Source: CAWJMD01 sp963700925 (lineage in GTDB: Bacteria > Actinomycetota > Actinomycetes > Actinomycetales > CAWJMD01). Taken from it: 64,000 nt of DNA. The stretch lies in NCBI GenBank assembly GCA_963700925.1, contig OY969553.1, positions 4,216,001 through 4,280,000 of the forward strand, written 5' to 3'. The position numbers and the translations under genes were made by a program. The notes below the pieces were generated by a model, which was not told the origin of the DNA, did not search any database, and was given only the letters and a program-made list of their open reading frames with translations. The stretch's first letter is position 1; each line of letters begins with the position of its first letter. Shown one piece after another: positions 42,569 through 51,131 of the stretch.

Positions 42569-43833
42569 AACGCCGCGCGGTACGGGGGCTGGCGTCGCTC
42601 TCAGAGAAGGCGCTCCGCCGGGCGGCGTGGTCGCTTTGGTGGGCGCAGGGCCTGGCGATGGCCCTGTGCCTGTCGGTGTCCCTGGCCACGGAGGTCTCCC
42701 CTGGAACCTGGGGCTCAGGTGGCCGGGTGACCGAGATCGTGGTGAACCTCCTTGTCCTCGTGTTCCCCCTGACCGGCCTGGTGATCCTGAATCGACTGCC
42801 ACGAAACAGAATCGGGTGGGTCCTGCAAGGCGTCGGCTTGGCATGGCTGCTGCCAGGTCTGTTGAGCGCATGGGCCGAGTACGGGCTGGTCGTGCGGCCT
42901 GGGTCACTGCCGGGCGCGGACGTGGCCGCAGCGCTGAACGAGGGCATCTGGGCGCCGTTCATCGGGATGCTGGGGATCTTCCTCGTCCTGCTGTTTCCTG
43001 ACGGCCGCCTACCCGCGCCCGGCTGGCGGTACGTCGGGTGGGCGGCTGCGGCCGCGATGGTGCTGTTGCCCGTCGTGCTCGCTCTGGAACCGGGACCTCT
43101 CGAGGGTGGACCGATCCCCTCGATGGAGAACCCCATCGGCATCGAGGCAGCGGCGGGCACGCTGACGGTGATGGAGGGTGCCCTCCTGCCCTTGCTGTCT
43201 CTGGGCATCCTCGCCTCAGCCACCGCGCTCGTCGTGCGGCTCCGCCGGTCCACGGGTATTCAGCGCAAGCAGCTCACCTGGCTCGCGGCCGCCGGCTCGA
43301 TCGTGGCGGTCGTCTACGTGCTGATGGTGCTGGCCACGCTGGTGGGGTCGTTCGCCGACGAGGTTCCCGGCTGGGTTACTGCGATGCAGAACCTCACATT
43401 CCTCTCCTTCCTGCTCCTGCCGGTCGCGATCGGGATCGCGGTGCTGCGGTACCGGCTCTTCGACATCGACGTGGTGATCAACCGCGCGCTGGTGTACGGC
43501 TCGCTGACGGCAACCTTGCTGGTCACGTACATGGGTTCGGTTCTCCTGCTTCGGGGTGTGCTGCCGCCGGTGGCCAGCGACTCCGACCTCGCGGTCGCGG
43601 TCTCGACGCTCGCGGTCGCGGCGCTCTTCCGTCCCGTCCGTCGTCGCATCCAGGTCTTCGTCGACCGGCGCTTCTACCGCCGCAGGTACGACGCCGCCCG
43701 CACCCTGGAGGCGTTCGGGGGCAAGCTGCGCGAGGAGCTCGACGTGTCCGTCCTGGCCGACGACCTGGGAGTGGTCGTGCGCGAGACGATGCAGCCCGCG
43801 CACATGTCGGTGTGGCTGAGGAGCACACCATGA
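42565..43833 (+). CDS. Kinase-less sensor-like membrane protein, paralogue 4 of 5
   Basis: 422 aa, slightly longer than its neighbours owing to an N-terminal basic stretch (MKRRAVRGLASLSEKALRR) before the first hydrophobic segment. NRLPRNRIGWVLQGVG, FPDGRLPAPGW, RLRRSTGIQRKQLTWLAAAG, RYRLFDIDVVINRALVYGSLTA and RIQVFVDRRFYRRRYDAART follow; it ends MQPAHMSVWLRSTP. The ATG at 42565 overlaps the previous stop by 4 bases. An open frame extends far upstream, but only inside the previous gene. Confidence 0.78.
   Translation: MKRRAVRGLASLSEKALRRAAWSLWWAQGLAMALCLSVSLATEVSPGTWGSGGRVTEIVVNLLVLVFPLTGLVILNRLPRNRIGWVLQGVGLAWLLPGLLSAWAEYGLVVRPGSLPGADVAAALNEGIWAPFIGMLGIFLVLLFPDGRLPAPGWRYVGWAAAAAMVLLPVVLALEPGPLEGGPIPSMENPIGIEAAAGTLTVMEGALLPLLSLGILASATALVVRLRRSTGIQRKQLTWLAAAGSIVAVVYVLMVLATLVGSFADEVPGWVTAMQNLTFLSFLLLPVAIGIAVLRYRLFDIDVVINRALVYGSLTATLLVTYMGSVLLLRGVLPPVASDSDLAVAVSTLAVAALFRPVRRRIQVFVDRRFYRRRYDAARTLEAFGGKLREELDVSVLADDLGVVVRETMQPAHMSVWLRSTP
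43533..43833 (+). repeat. 301-bp near-identical segment, copy 2 (copy 1 at 42268-42568)
   Basis: Second copy, offset 1,265 bases from the first. It ends at the stop codon of paralogue 4. Confidence 0.9.
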
Positions 43834-45068
43834 AGCCGCCGGCAGCACCACCACAGCGGGCGACGATGACCCAGCGGCTGCCGGTCGTGCTGTGGGCCCT
43901 GACCGCGGTACTGGCCGTGGCGAGCGTTGCGATCTCGGCCGGCCGCGACCACCTGAGCGACATCGTCCTGTACACCGCGCTGCCGCTGTTGGTGGCCACC
44001 GTCGGCGCGTTGGTCGCGGTCCGCCAGCCGGGCAACGCGATCGGGTGGATCTTCAGCGGCTTCGGCGTCTACCTCGCTGCAGCGGAGGTGGCCGAGGGCT
44101 ACGGCCTGTTGGCGCGAGACCTCGGCCTTCCAGGCGGCGAGATCGGTTCGTGGGTCATCTCATGGACCTGGATCGGCGAGATCGCCGTCTGGGCCGTGGT
44201 CTTCCTCCTCTTTCCCGACGGTCGCCTGCCAGGGCGCCGCTGGCGCCTCGTGGTCGGCGTGGTGCTGATCGGTTTCTCTCTCGCCGCTCCGGGACTCGCG
44301 TTCAGCTCGAGCAAACAGGACGAGTTCCCCGGCGGCGTGAACCCCTTCGCGGTGCAGGGTCCGGTGCCCGACACGGCGTTCGCAGCAGGCATGCTGGTGC
44401 TGTTCCTGGGGCTGGCCGCCGCGGTTGTGTCCTTCATCCGGCGGCTGCGTCGTGCACAGGGCATCGAGCGGCAGCAGCTGAAGTGGTTCGCCTACGCCGC
44501 AACGGCAGTGGGGCTCGCAGCCCCCGTCGTCGTCGTGCTGTGGGAGACCGGTGACGTCGTCCAGGTAGCGGCTGGGATCGGGTTCAACGCTCTGCCGGCC
44601 GCAGCGGGCGTGGCCATCCTGAAGTACCGCCTGTACGACATCGACCTGGTGATCAACCGCACCCTGGTCTACACCGCCCTCACGATGACCCTGGCCGCGA
44701 CCTATCTCGGGTCCGTGCTGTCGCTGCAGTTGCTGCTCAGTCGACTGACGAGCGGGTCGGAGCTGTCCATCGCCGCCTCGACCCTCGGCGTCGCAGCGCT
44801 GTTCCGGCCGGCGCGCTCGCGGATCCATCGTGCCGTCGACCGCCGCTTCTACCGCCGGCGGTACGACGCCGGACGCACCCTGCACGCCTTCGCTGCACGG
44901 CTCCGCAACGAGGTCGACCTCGAAGCAGTCACCGCCGACCTGCGCGAGGTCGCGAGCGACGCCATGCAACCCGCACACGTGTCGCTGTGGCTGAGAGAGA
45001 CCGTAACGATCGGCGGACACCCGCTTGGCAGCATCACCGGTGAAAGACCAGAGAGGGGCGAACGATGA
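43830..45068 (+). CDS. Kinase-less sensor-like membrane protein, paralogue 5 of 5
   Basis: 412 aa. VRQPGNAIGWIFSGFGVYLAA, FPDGRLPGRRWRL, IRRLRRAQGIERQQLKWFAYAA, KYRLYDIDLVINRTLVYTALTM and RIHRAVDRRFYRRRYDAGRTLHAFAARL follow the family pattern. After MQPAHVSLWLRE it has an extra hydrophilic tail of about 20 residues. It is the paralogue next to the phosphatase gene, overlapping it by 4 bases (ATGA). No enzymatic domain is present. Confidence 0.78.
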   Translation: MKPPAAPPQRATMTQRLPVVLWALTAVLAVASVAISAGRDHLSDIVLYTALPLLVATVGALVAVRQPGNAIGWIFSGFGVYLAAAEVAEGYGLLARDLGLPGGEIGSWVISWTWIGEIAVWAVVFLLFPDGRLPGRRWRLVVGVVLIGFSLAAPGLAFSSSKQDEFPGGVNPFAVQGPVPDTAFAAGMLVLFLGLAAAVVSFIRRLRRAQGIERQQLKWFAYAATAVGLAAPVVVVLWETGDVVQVAAGIGFNALPAAAGVAILKYRLYDIDLVINRTLVYTALTMTLAATYLGSVLSLQLLLSRLTSGSELSIAASTLGVAALFRPARSRIHRAVDRRFYRRRYDAGRTLHAFAARLRNEVDLEAVTADLREVASDAMQPAHVSLWLRETVTIGGHPLGSITGERPERGER

Positions 45069-46687
45069 CAACGCTGACGGAGCAGTTCCGCCGCAGGTTC
45101 GTCGCGCGTGCGCACGAGGCGGAGCCGGCGGTTCGGCAGGCGCCCGCGTCGGCGCCGGTCGCAGACGGGGGCGCCCCTGTCGACATCGGCCCCAACGACC
45201 CTCTGCTCGCCTACCTCCAGAGCGCCAGTGGTGCCGTCGACGTCGAGCACCTCGAGCTCGACTCCCCGGCGCTGGCCGAGCTGCGGGCGGCCGGCGTGAA
45301 GCTTGCCGTTCCCCTGGTCAGCCAGGGAGAGCTGATAGGCGCGCTGTACCTCGGCCCGCGAAGGTCGCAGCAGGAGTACTCCACCGACGACCGCAAGCTC
45401 CTCGACAACCTGGCAGCCCAGGCAGCCCCCGCACTCCGGGTGGGGCAACTGGTACGCCAGCAGAAGGCCGAGGCCCGTACCCGCGAGCGCTTCGAGCAGG
45501 AGCTCGAGGTCGCCCGCCTGATCCAGCAGAACTTCCTGCCCAAGAAGCTGCCCGACATCGACGGCTGGGACATCGCAGCCTTCTACCGCCCGGCGCGTGA
45601 GGTCGGCGGTGACTTCTACGACGTGATCCCGCTGCCGGACGGGCAGATCGGCCTCGTGATCGGAGACGTCACCGACAAGGGCGTGCCCGCCGCCCTCGTG
45701 ATGGCAGCCACCCGCAGCGTGCTGAGGGCGTCGGCCCAGAGGCTCGTCGAGCCGGCCGAGGTGCTGGAGCGCGTCAACGAGCACCTGTGCCCGGACATGC
45801 CGGCGAAGATGTTCGTGACCTGCCTCTACGGGGTGCTGGTGCCCGAGACCGGCAACTTCAGGTTCGCCAACGCGGGCCACGACCTGCCCTACGTGAAGAC
45901 CGCCGAGGGTTCCGTCGAGCTGCGTGCCCGGGGCATGCCGCTGGGTCTGATGACCGGGATGGTCTACGAGCAGCGTGAGACCGTCCTGCAGCCTGGCGAC
46001 TCCCTGCTGCTGCACTCCGACGGTGTGGTGGAGGCGCACGACCCGCAGGGCGTCATGTTCGGGTTCCCCCGGCTCAAGGAGGCGGTGGGCCTCTACCCGG
46101 GCGGTGGTGAGCTGATCGAGCGGGTCCTGCAGGACCTGCACGAGCACACCGGGGAGGGCGCCGAGCAGGAGGACGACATCACGATGATGACGGTGCAACG
46201 TGCTCCGTCGGCGTCTGGAGTGGCCGGAACCGCCATCGGTCCCGACCGGGTCGTCGCCGAGTTCGAGGTCGACAGCGCCGAGGGCAACGAGAGGCTGGCG
46301 CTGGAGCGGGTCGCGGCTGCCGTGGAGGGCCTCGGCATGCACGAGGCGCGGCTCAACCGGCTCAAGACAGCCGTGGCTGAGGCGACCATGAACGCGATGG
46401 AGCACGGCAGTGGCTACCGTGCCGACCTGCCGGTCTCGGTGCGCGTGCTGACCGCCAATGGCGGTGTGCGAGTAGAGATCTCGGACCACGGGGCGGGCGC
46501 TCCGCCCGACCACGAGGCTGAGGTGCCCGATCTGGAGGCCAAGCTGGCCGGCCTGCAGCGTCCACGCGGCTGGGGTCTGTTCCTGATCTCGAAGATGGTA
46601 GACGACGTGACGGAGTTCGCCGACGAGCGCGGCCACGTGGTCGCGCTGTTCATGCACCTGGAAGGAGACGGAGATGGTGACGCGTGA
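45065..46687 (+). CDS. SpoIIE-type PP2C phosphatase fused to an RsbW-like ATPase
   Basis: 540 aa cytoplasmic signalling protein. Residues 40-130 look like a shortened GAF-type sensor (LAVPLVSQGELIGALYLG), followed by a coiled helix (ARTRERFEQELEVARLIQQNFLP). The phosphatase (about 165-380) has the metal sites GGDFYD (181-186), GDVTDKG (200-206), HSDGVVEA and EDDITMM. The last 140 residues are a HATPase_c of the anti-sigma type: N box AVAEATMNAMEHG, G1 EISDHGAG, G2 PRGWGLFLISKM. Phosphatase and kinase activities toward STAS proteins would therefore lie in one chain; two STAS genes follow at once. It overlaps the next gene by 14 bases. Confidence 0.9.
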   Translation: MTTLTEQFRRRFVARAHEAEPAVRQAPASAPVADGGAPVDIGPNDPLLAYLQSASGAVDVEHLELDSPALAELRAAGVKLAVPLVSQGELIGALYLGPRRSQQEYSTDDRKLLDNLAAQAAPALRVGQLVRQQKAEARTRERFEQELEVARLIQQNFLPKKLPDIDGWDIAAFYRPAREVGGDFYDVIPLPDGQIGLVIGDVTDKGVPAALVMAATRSVLRASAQRLVEPAEVLERVNEHLCPDMPAKMFVTCLYGVLVPETGNFRFANAGHDLPYVKTAEGSVELRARGMPLGLMTGMVYEQRETVLQPGDSLLLHSDGVVEAHDPQGVMFGFPRLKEAVGLYPGGGELIERVLQDLHEHTGEGAEQEDDITMMTVQRAPSASGVAGTAIGPDRVVAEFEVDSAEGNERLALERVAAAVEGLGMHEARLNRLKTAVAEATMNAMEHGSGYRADLPVSVRVLTANGGVRVEISDHGAGAPPDHEAEVPDLEAKLAGLQRPRGWGLFLISKMVDDVTEFADERGHVVALFMHLEGDGDGDA

Positions 46688-47039
46688 AGCCGTGGCCGAG
46701 GTCAGGCTGCGCGACGGGGTGGCGGTCATCGACCTGGTGGGTGATGTGAACGCTGCCGCCGAGCACGCCTTCGACGCCGCGTGGGAGCAGGCCGCTGCAC
46801 TGCGGCCCGACGCGGTCGTCCTGAACTTCGAGCAAGCCGGCTACATCAACTCCACGGGCATCGCGCTGGTCGTCGGGCTGTTGGCCCGGGCTCGAGCGCG
46901 CTCCCTCCCCGTCCGCGCATTCGGACTGACCCCGCACTACCGGGAGATCTTCGAGATCACCCGTCTCGCCGACTTCCTGGCGATCAACCCCGACGAGGAC
47001 AGCGCCGTGCGCGGCGCAGAAGGGACCACCGATGACTGA
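46674..47039 (+). CDS. STAS-domain anti-sigma factor antagonist 1
   Basis: 121 aa single STAS domain. The phosphorylatable serine is expected at Ser60 in YINSTGIALVV, the usual phosphosite motif of SpoIIAA/RsbV. LTPHYREIFEITRLADFLAI is the conserved C-terminal helix. ATG at 46674 lies inside the end of the phosphatase gene with GGAGACGGAG upstream. It is the likely substrate of the neighbouring ATPase and phosphatase. Confidence 0.88.
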   Translation: MVTREAVAEVRLRDGVAVIDLVGDVNAAAEHAFDAAWEQAAALRPDAVVLNFEQAGYINSTGIALVVGLLARARARSLPVRAFGLTPHYREIFEITRLADFLAINPDEDSAVRGAEGTTDD

Positions 47040-47382
47040 GGCGACAGCGACCTTCGACGTCCGACGCCAGGGGCCGGCAGGAGTCGTCGACATCCGGGGA
47101 GATGTCACCGCGGGCTCGGAGGACGTTCTGATGAGCGCCTACGACGAGGCCGGCGACGCCAAGGCGATCGTCCTGAACTTCACCGAGCTCTCGTACATGA
47201 ACAGCGGCGGCATCGGTCTGCTGGTCACGCTGCTGGTGCGCGCGAACCGGCGCTCCCAGAAGCTGATGGCGTACGGGCTGTCGGAGCACTACCGGCAGAT
47301 CTTCGAGCTGACGCGCCTCGACGAGGCGGTCGGCATCCACGACGACGAGCAGGGCGCGCTGGCCGCTGCCGGCGCGTCGTGA
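47032..47382 (+). CDS. STAS-domain anti-sigma factor antagonist 2
   Basis: 116 aa, similar in length and layout to the previous protein. The predicted phosphosite is Ser58 in YMNSGGIGLLV; LSEHYRQIFELTRLDEAV follows. It overlaps STAS 1 by 8 bases. Two STAS proteins in tandem suggest two outputs or a stoichiometric buffer (inference). Confidence 0.88.
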   Translation: MTEATATFDVRRQGPAGVVDIRGDVTAGSEDVLMSAYDEAGDAKAIVLNFTELSYMNSGGIGLLVTLLVRANRRSQKLMAYGLSEHYRQIFELTRLDEAVGIHDDEQGALAAAGAS

Positions 47383-47437
47383 CACCGACGTACCCCACAT
47401 GACCCCGAACCACGCAGCGCGGACCGAGGAGAGAACC

Positions 47438-48184
47438 ATGAGCGACACCGAGCCCCAGGCGGCCGCGCGTGACGCGACCAACTGGGCCAAGAACGTCTCG
47501 AAGCTGAACGTCTCGGCCGTGCCCGAAGGCACGCTCAACAACGTCGAGGGCCGACGGTTGACGAGCCCCATCCAGGGGTTCGGCAAGATGTGGCAGAAGA
47601 CCTACCAGGTGCGGCTGCCCGCTGACGCGGCCCCGCCGGCCACGGTGATCGCGACCTGGAAGCAGCGGTTCCCGGAGTTCTGGCCTTCCGGCAACGTCTT
47701 CTACGCGCCGCTGACCGGGATCTCGCCCGGCGAGGTCGCACTCCTGAGCGTCGCGATGCCCGGCAAGATGAAGCTCTCGACCGGTGTGATGGTGCTGTAC
47801 TCGGACGACGAGTCCTTCACGCTGATGACTCCCCAGGGCCACATGTTCGCGGGCTGGATCACGTTCAGCGCCACCGAGAGTGACAGCCGCACCACCGTCC
47901 AGGCGCAGGTGCTGATGCGGGCGTCCGACCCTGTCTTCGAGCTCGGCCTGACGTTGGGCGGGCACGGCAAGGAGGACCAGTTCTGGCAGCAGACGCTGCG
48001 CAACGTCGCGACGGAGTTCGGCAGCCCGGATGCGGACGTCGAGACCCGGGTCGTCTGCGTGGACTCCCGTCGGCAGTGGTCGAAGTGGACGAACGTGCGC
48101 CACTCGTCCGCGATCCGCTCGACGGTCTGGATGCTCGGTGCCCCGTACCGTGGCGTGAAAGGTCTGTCCCGCCGCGGCAGCTAG
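47438..48184 (+). CDS. Conserved protein of unknown function at the end of the signalling operon
   Basis: 248 aa without signal peptide or membrane segment. A fairly acidic, soluble alpha/beta protein with NLSKLNV-like start (AKNVSKLNVSAVPEGTLNN), QGFGKMWQKTYQV, VIATWKQRFPEFWP, MVLYSDDESFTLMTPQGH and GWITFSA. This pattern suggests a START/SRPBCC-like ligand-binding fold, which I cannot prove. ATG at 47438 with GAGGAGAG 3-4 bases before AACC. It starts 55 bases after STAS 2, so it probably belongs to the same message. The coaE promoter overlaps its stop codon. Confidence 0.7.
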   Translation: MSDTEPQAAARDATNWAKNVSKLNVSAVPEGTLNNVEGRRLTSPIQGFGKMWQKTYQVRLPADAAPPATVIATWKQRFPEFWPSGNVFYAPLTGISPGEVALLSVAMPGKMKLSTGVMVLYSDDESFTLMTPQGHMFAGWITFSATESDSRTTVQAQVLMRASDPVFELGLTLGGHGKEDQFWQQTLRNVATEFGSPDADVETRVVCVDSRRQWSKWTNVRHSSAIRSTVWMLGAPYRGVKGLSRRGS

Positions 48185-48187
48185 GGT
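48182..48187 (+). promoter_or_regulatory. -10 element of coaE (overlaps the previous stop codon)
   Basis: TAGGGT ends 6 bases before the GTG of coaE, and its first three bases are the stop codon of the preceding gene. Confidence 0.55.
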
Positions 48188-48193
48188 TCCGAC

Positions 48194-49348
48194 GTGCTGA
48201 GAGTGGGGCTCACCGGGGGGACCGGTGCCGGCAAGTCGACGGTGGCGCAGCGCCTGGCCGAGCGTGGGGCGGTAATCGTCGACGCCGACGTGCTCGCCCG
48301 CGAGGTGGTGGCGCCGGGAACCCCTGGCCTGGCCGCGGTCGTCGAGGAGTTCGGGCCGGGCGTGCTGAGCGCGGACGGGTCACTGGACCGGGCCGCACTG
48401 GCTGCCCTGGCCTTCGCGGACCCCGAGCGCCGCCGCGCGCTCGAGGCGATCACCCACCCGAGGATCGCGGCCCGAACGCGCGAACTGTTCGACGCGGCGC
48501 CGGACGACGCGGTGGTCGTGCACGACGTGCCCCTGCTCGTGGAGAAGCGGATGGGCGCGAGCTACCACCTGGTGCTGGTGGTCGACGCTCCCGAGGAGGT
48601 GCGCGTCGGTCGCCTCGTCGGCCGTGGGATGGCCGAACGTGATGCCCGCGCGCGCATCGCGTCACAGGGCACAGACGAGGAGCGACGGGCAGCCGCCGAC
48701 GTGTGGGTCGACAACACCGGCGACCCGCCTGCGCTCGAGAACGCGGTGGACCGGCTCTGGGACGAGCGGCTGGTTCCCTTCGAACGGAACCTGCGTGCCG
48801 GACGTGAGGCGCCCTACGCGAGAACGGCAGTGCTCGCGGTGCCGGACCCGACGTGGCCGGTGCAGGCCGCACGGTTGCTCGACCGCATCGCTCACGCGGT
48901 GGGCGACCGCGCTCTGAGGCTCGAGCACGTCGGCTCGACCGCGGTGCCCGGGCTGCCGGCCAAGGACGTGCTCGACGTCCAGCTCGTGGTCGAGTCGCTC
49001 GATGTGGCTGAGTCGCTGGGGCCGTCGCTGCTGGCCGCCGGGTACGCCCGCGTGCCGGGGGAGTGGTGGGACGAGGAGCCGTCAGGTACGGCCGCGAAGC
49101 GTCTGCACGGCTCATGCGACCCGGGACGTCGGGTCAACCTGCACGTGCGCCCGTCCGGCTGGACCTCCGAGCACCAGACGCTGTTCCGCGACTGGCTGCG
49201 GGCACACGACGACGAGCGTGACGCCTACGCGGCGGTGAAGCGGGCAGGCGAAGGGCTGCCGACGCCTGCCTACACCGAAGCGAAGGGGCCGTGGATCCGA
49301 GCCGCGTACAGCCGTGCCCAGGAGTGGGCCAGCCGCGACGCGGAGTAG
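48194..49348 (+). CDS. coaE: Dephospho-CoA kinase fused to a GrpB (UPF0157) domain
   Basis: 384 aa. The N-terminal 195 residues are dephospho-CoA kinase, the last enzyme of coenzyme A synthesis: P-loop LTGGTGAGKSTVAQRL, DADVLAREVV, THPRIAARTR and HDVPLLVEK. The C-terminal 180 residues are a GrpB/UPF0157 nucleotidyltransferase-like domain (LRLEHVGSTAVPGLPAKDVLDVQLVV, then RRVNLHVRP, FRDWLRAHD). This fusion is normal in many actinobacteria (M. tuberculosis CoaE is similar). The GTG at 48194 is leaderless-type. The role of the GrpB half is uncertain. Confidence 0.93.
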   Translation: MLRVGLTGGTGAGKSTVAQRLAERGAVIVDADVLAREVVAPGTPGLAAVVEEFGPGVLSADGSLDRAALAALAFADPERRRALEAITHPRIAARTRELFDAAPDDAVVVHDVPLLVEKRMGASYHLVLVVDAPEEVRVGRLVGRGMAERDARARIASQGTDEERRAAADVWVDNTGDPPALENAVDRLWDERLVPFERNLRAGREAPYARTAVLAVPDPTWPVQAARLLDRIAHAVGDRALRLEHVGSTAVPGLPAKDVLDVQLVVESLDVAESLGPSLLAAGYARVPGEWWDEEPSGTAAKRLHGSCDPGRRVNLHVRPSGWTSEHQTLFRDWLRAHDDERDAYAAVKRAGEGLPTPAYTEAKGPWIRAAYSRAQEWASRDAE

Positions 49349-49410
49349 CCTGCGGAACCGCGGGCAGCTCGGCCTTCCGGCTCGGTGCGCCGAGGTGAAG
49401 ACTGGGCGCC

Positions 49411-51131
49411 GTGGCCTGTGTTGACGCTCACGCTGCCGGTTCTGCCGCCCTGGAGTCGGGGCGGTGGGACGAGGCGCGGGCTGCCTTCGAGGCAGTGCTC
49501 GTCGACGGTGAGACGGCCGAGGCGTGCTTCGGCGCAGCGGCAGCGCTGTGGTGGCTGGGGGAGACCAGGGACAGCGTGACGCGGTGCACTCGCGCATACT
49601 CCCTGTTTCGCAGGGCTGGGGACGTCCCGAGCGCAGTGCGCTGCGCGGCCTGGCTGGCCATCACGTACAAGGCGAACTACGCGAACTTCCCAGCCGCCGC
49701 CGGCTGGGCCGCCCGGGCCGAGCGACTGCTGGAAGGCCTGGAGCCGGGCGCGCTGCACGGCTGGTGCTGGGTCGCGAGGGCGTACAAGATGCCCGACCTC
49801 GACGCGGCGGAGGAGTTGACGCAGCAGGCCCTTGTTGTCGCCCGGACGGCGGGAGACGTCGACCTCGAGCTCGTGGCACGGTCACAGCTCGGGCTCATCA
49901 AGGTCGGACAGGGGTGGGCTCCAGCCGGTTTCGCCCTGATCGACGAGGCGATGGCGGCGGCACTCGCCGGTGAAGGATCGAGTCTCGACACGGTCGTCTA
50001 CGCCTGCTGCGACATGCTCAACGCCTGCCACCTGACGAACGACATCGACCGGGCTGCGCAGTGGTGCAAGGTCGCCGATGACTTCGTCGAGACCTACGGC
50101 TGCCCTTTCCTGTACGCCGAGTGCCGCTTGCTGTACGGCGGCGTGCTCGTCTCCAAGGGTCGGTGGGAGGACGCGGCGCGTGAGCTGATCGCGGGTCTGC
50201 GGATCAGCGAAGGACCTTGCCCCAGCCTGCACGCGAAGGCACTGACCTCGCTGGCCTCCCTGCGCATGCTGCAGGGTCGGCTGGAGGAGGCTGACCGGCT
50301 GCTCTCGACTCTGCCCGGAGCGGAGGGAGAGCCGGCGTCGATGACGAGGCTGCGCTGTCGCGAGCGGGCCTGCTGCTGGCCCGCGGTGACGCGGCCGCGG
50401 CTTGCAGAGGGGTCGAGCAGAGCCTTCACCGGTTCGCTCACCAGCCCGCGCAGCTCGGCTCCGCGCTCGTGCTGCTGGTCGATGCGCGCGTGGCCGACGG
50501 CGACCCCGCGGGCGCAGCGTCCGCCGCACAGCGGTTGACCGAGCTCTCCGTTTCGGTCGGCGGCGACCGGCTGGAGGCGATGGCCACCAGCGCCCGGGGC
50601 CGCGTGGCGCTTGCCGGCGGAGACCACAGCTCGGCCGTCGCCGAGCTCGAGTCGGCGGTGACGAAATGGTCGCACGTCGAGGTCCCCCTCGAAGTGGCTC
50701 GCGCCCGTTTCGACCTGGCCCGAGCACTGCGTGGCACCGCGCCCGAACTGGCGGTCGTCCACGCCCGCCAGGCGCTGGAGACCTTCGACGGTGTGGGTGC
50801 CGCTCTGGAGGGCGACCGGGTCGCCGCCTTCCTGCGCGCCGCAGGAGCCGTGGCGCGGACCGGCCCGAAGGGGGTCGGCACGCTCACGACGAGGGAACAG
50901 GAGGTCCTGCGACTCGTGGGCGCCGGACTGTCCAACCCCGAGATCGCGGCTCGTCTGTACGTGAGCCGCAAGACCGCGGCGCACCATGTCAGCAGCATCC
51001 TGGCCAAGCTCGACGTCCGGAACCGGGCCGAGGCAGCCGCCTACGCGGCCCGGAATCTCGGGTGGGACCCGAAGATGGGGCAGGTGCCCGATGCTCGCCC
51101 GGCGGCGCCGGACCGACCATCACGTGCATGA
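49411..51131 (+). pseudogene. TPR-type LuxR-family regulator, broken by a frameshift
   Basis: The first frame (49411 onward) encodes TPR-like helices (ALESGRWDEARAAFEAVL, VARAYKMPDLDAAEELTQQAL, GVLVSKGRWEDAARELIAGL). Homology is lost after EGEPAS near base 50340. From there the protein continues in another frame (DDEAALSRAGLLLARGDAAAA) to a LuxR/NarL-type helix-turn-helix (LTTREQEVLRLVGAGLSNPEIA, then VSRKTAAHHVSSILAKLDV). Together about 573 codons, the usual size of this regulator type. No slippery sequence was seen at the joint. It is either inactive or miscalled by sequencing. The stop overlaps the next methyltransferase by 4 bases, so they were one operon. Confidence 0.8.
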
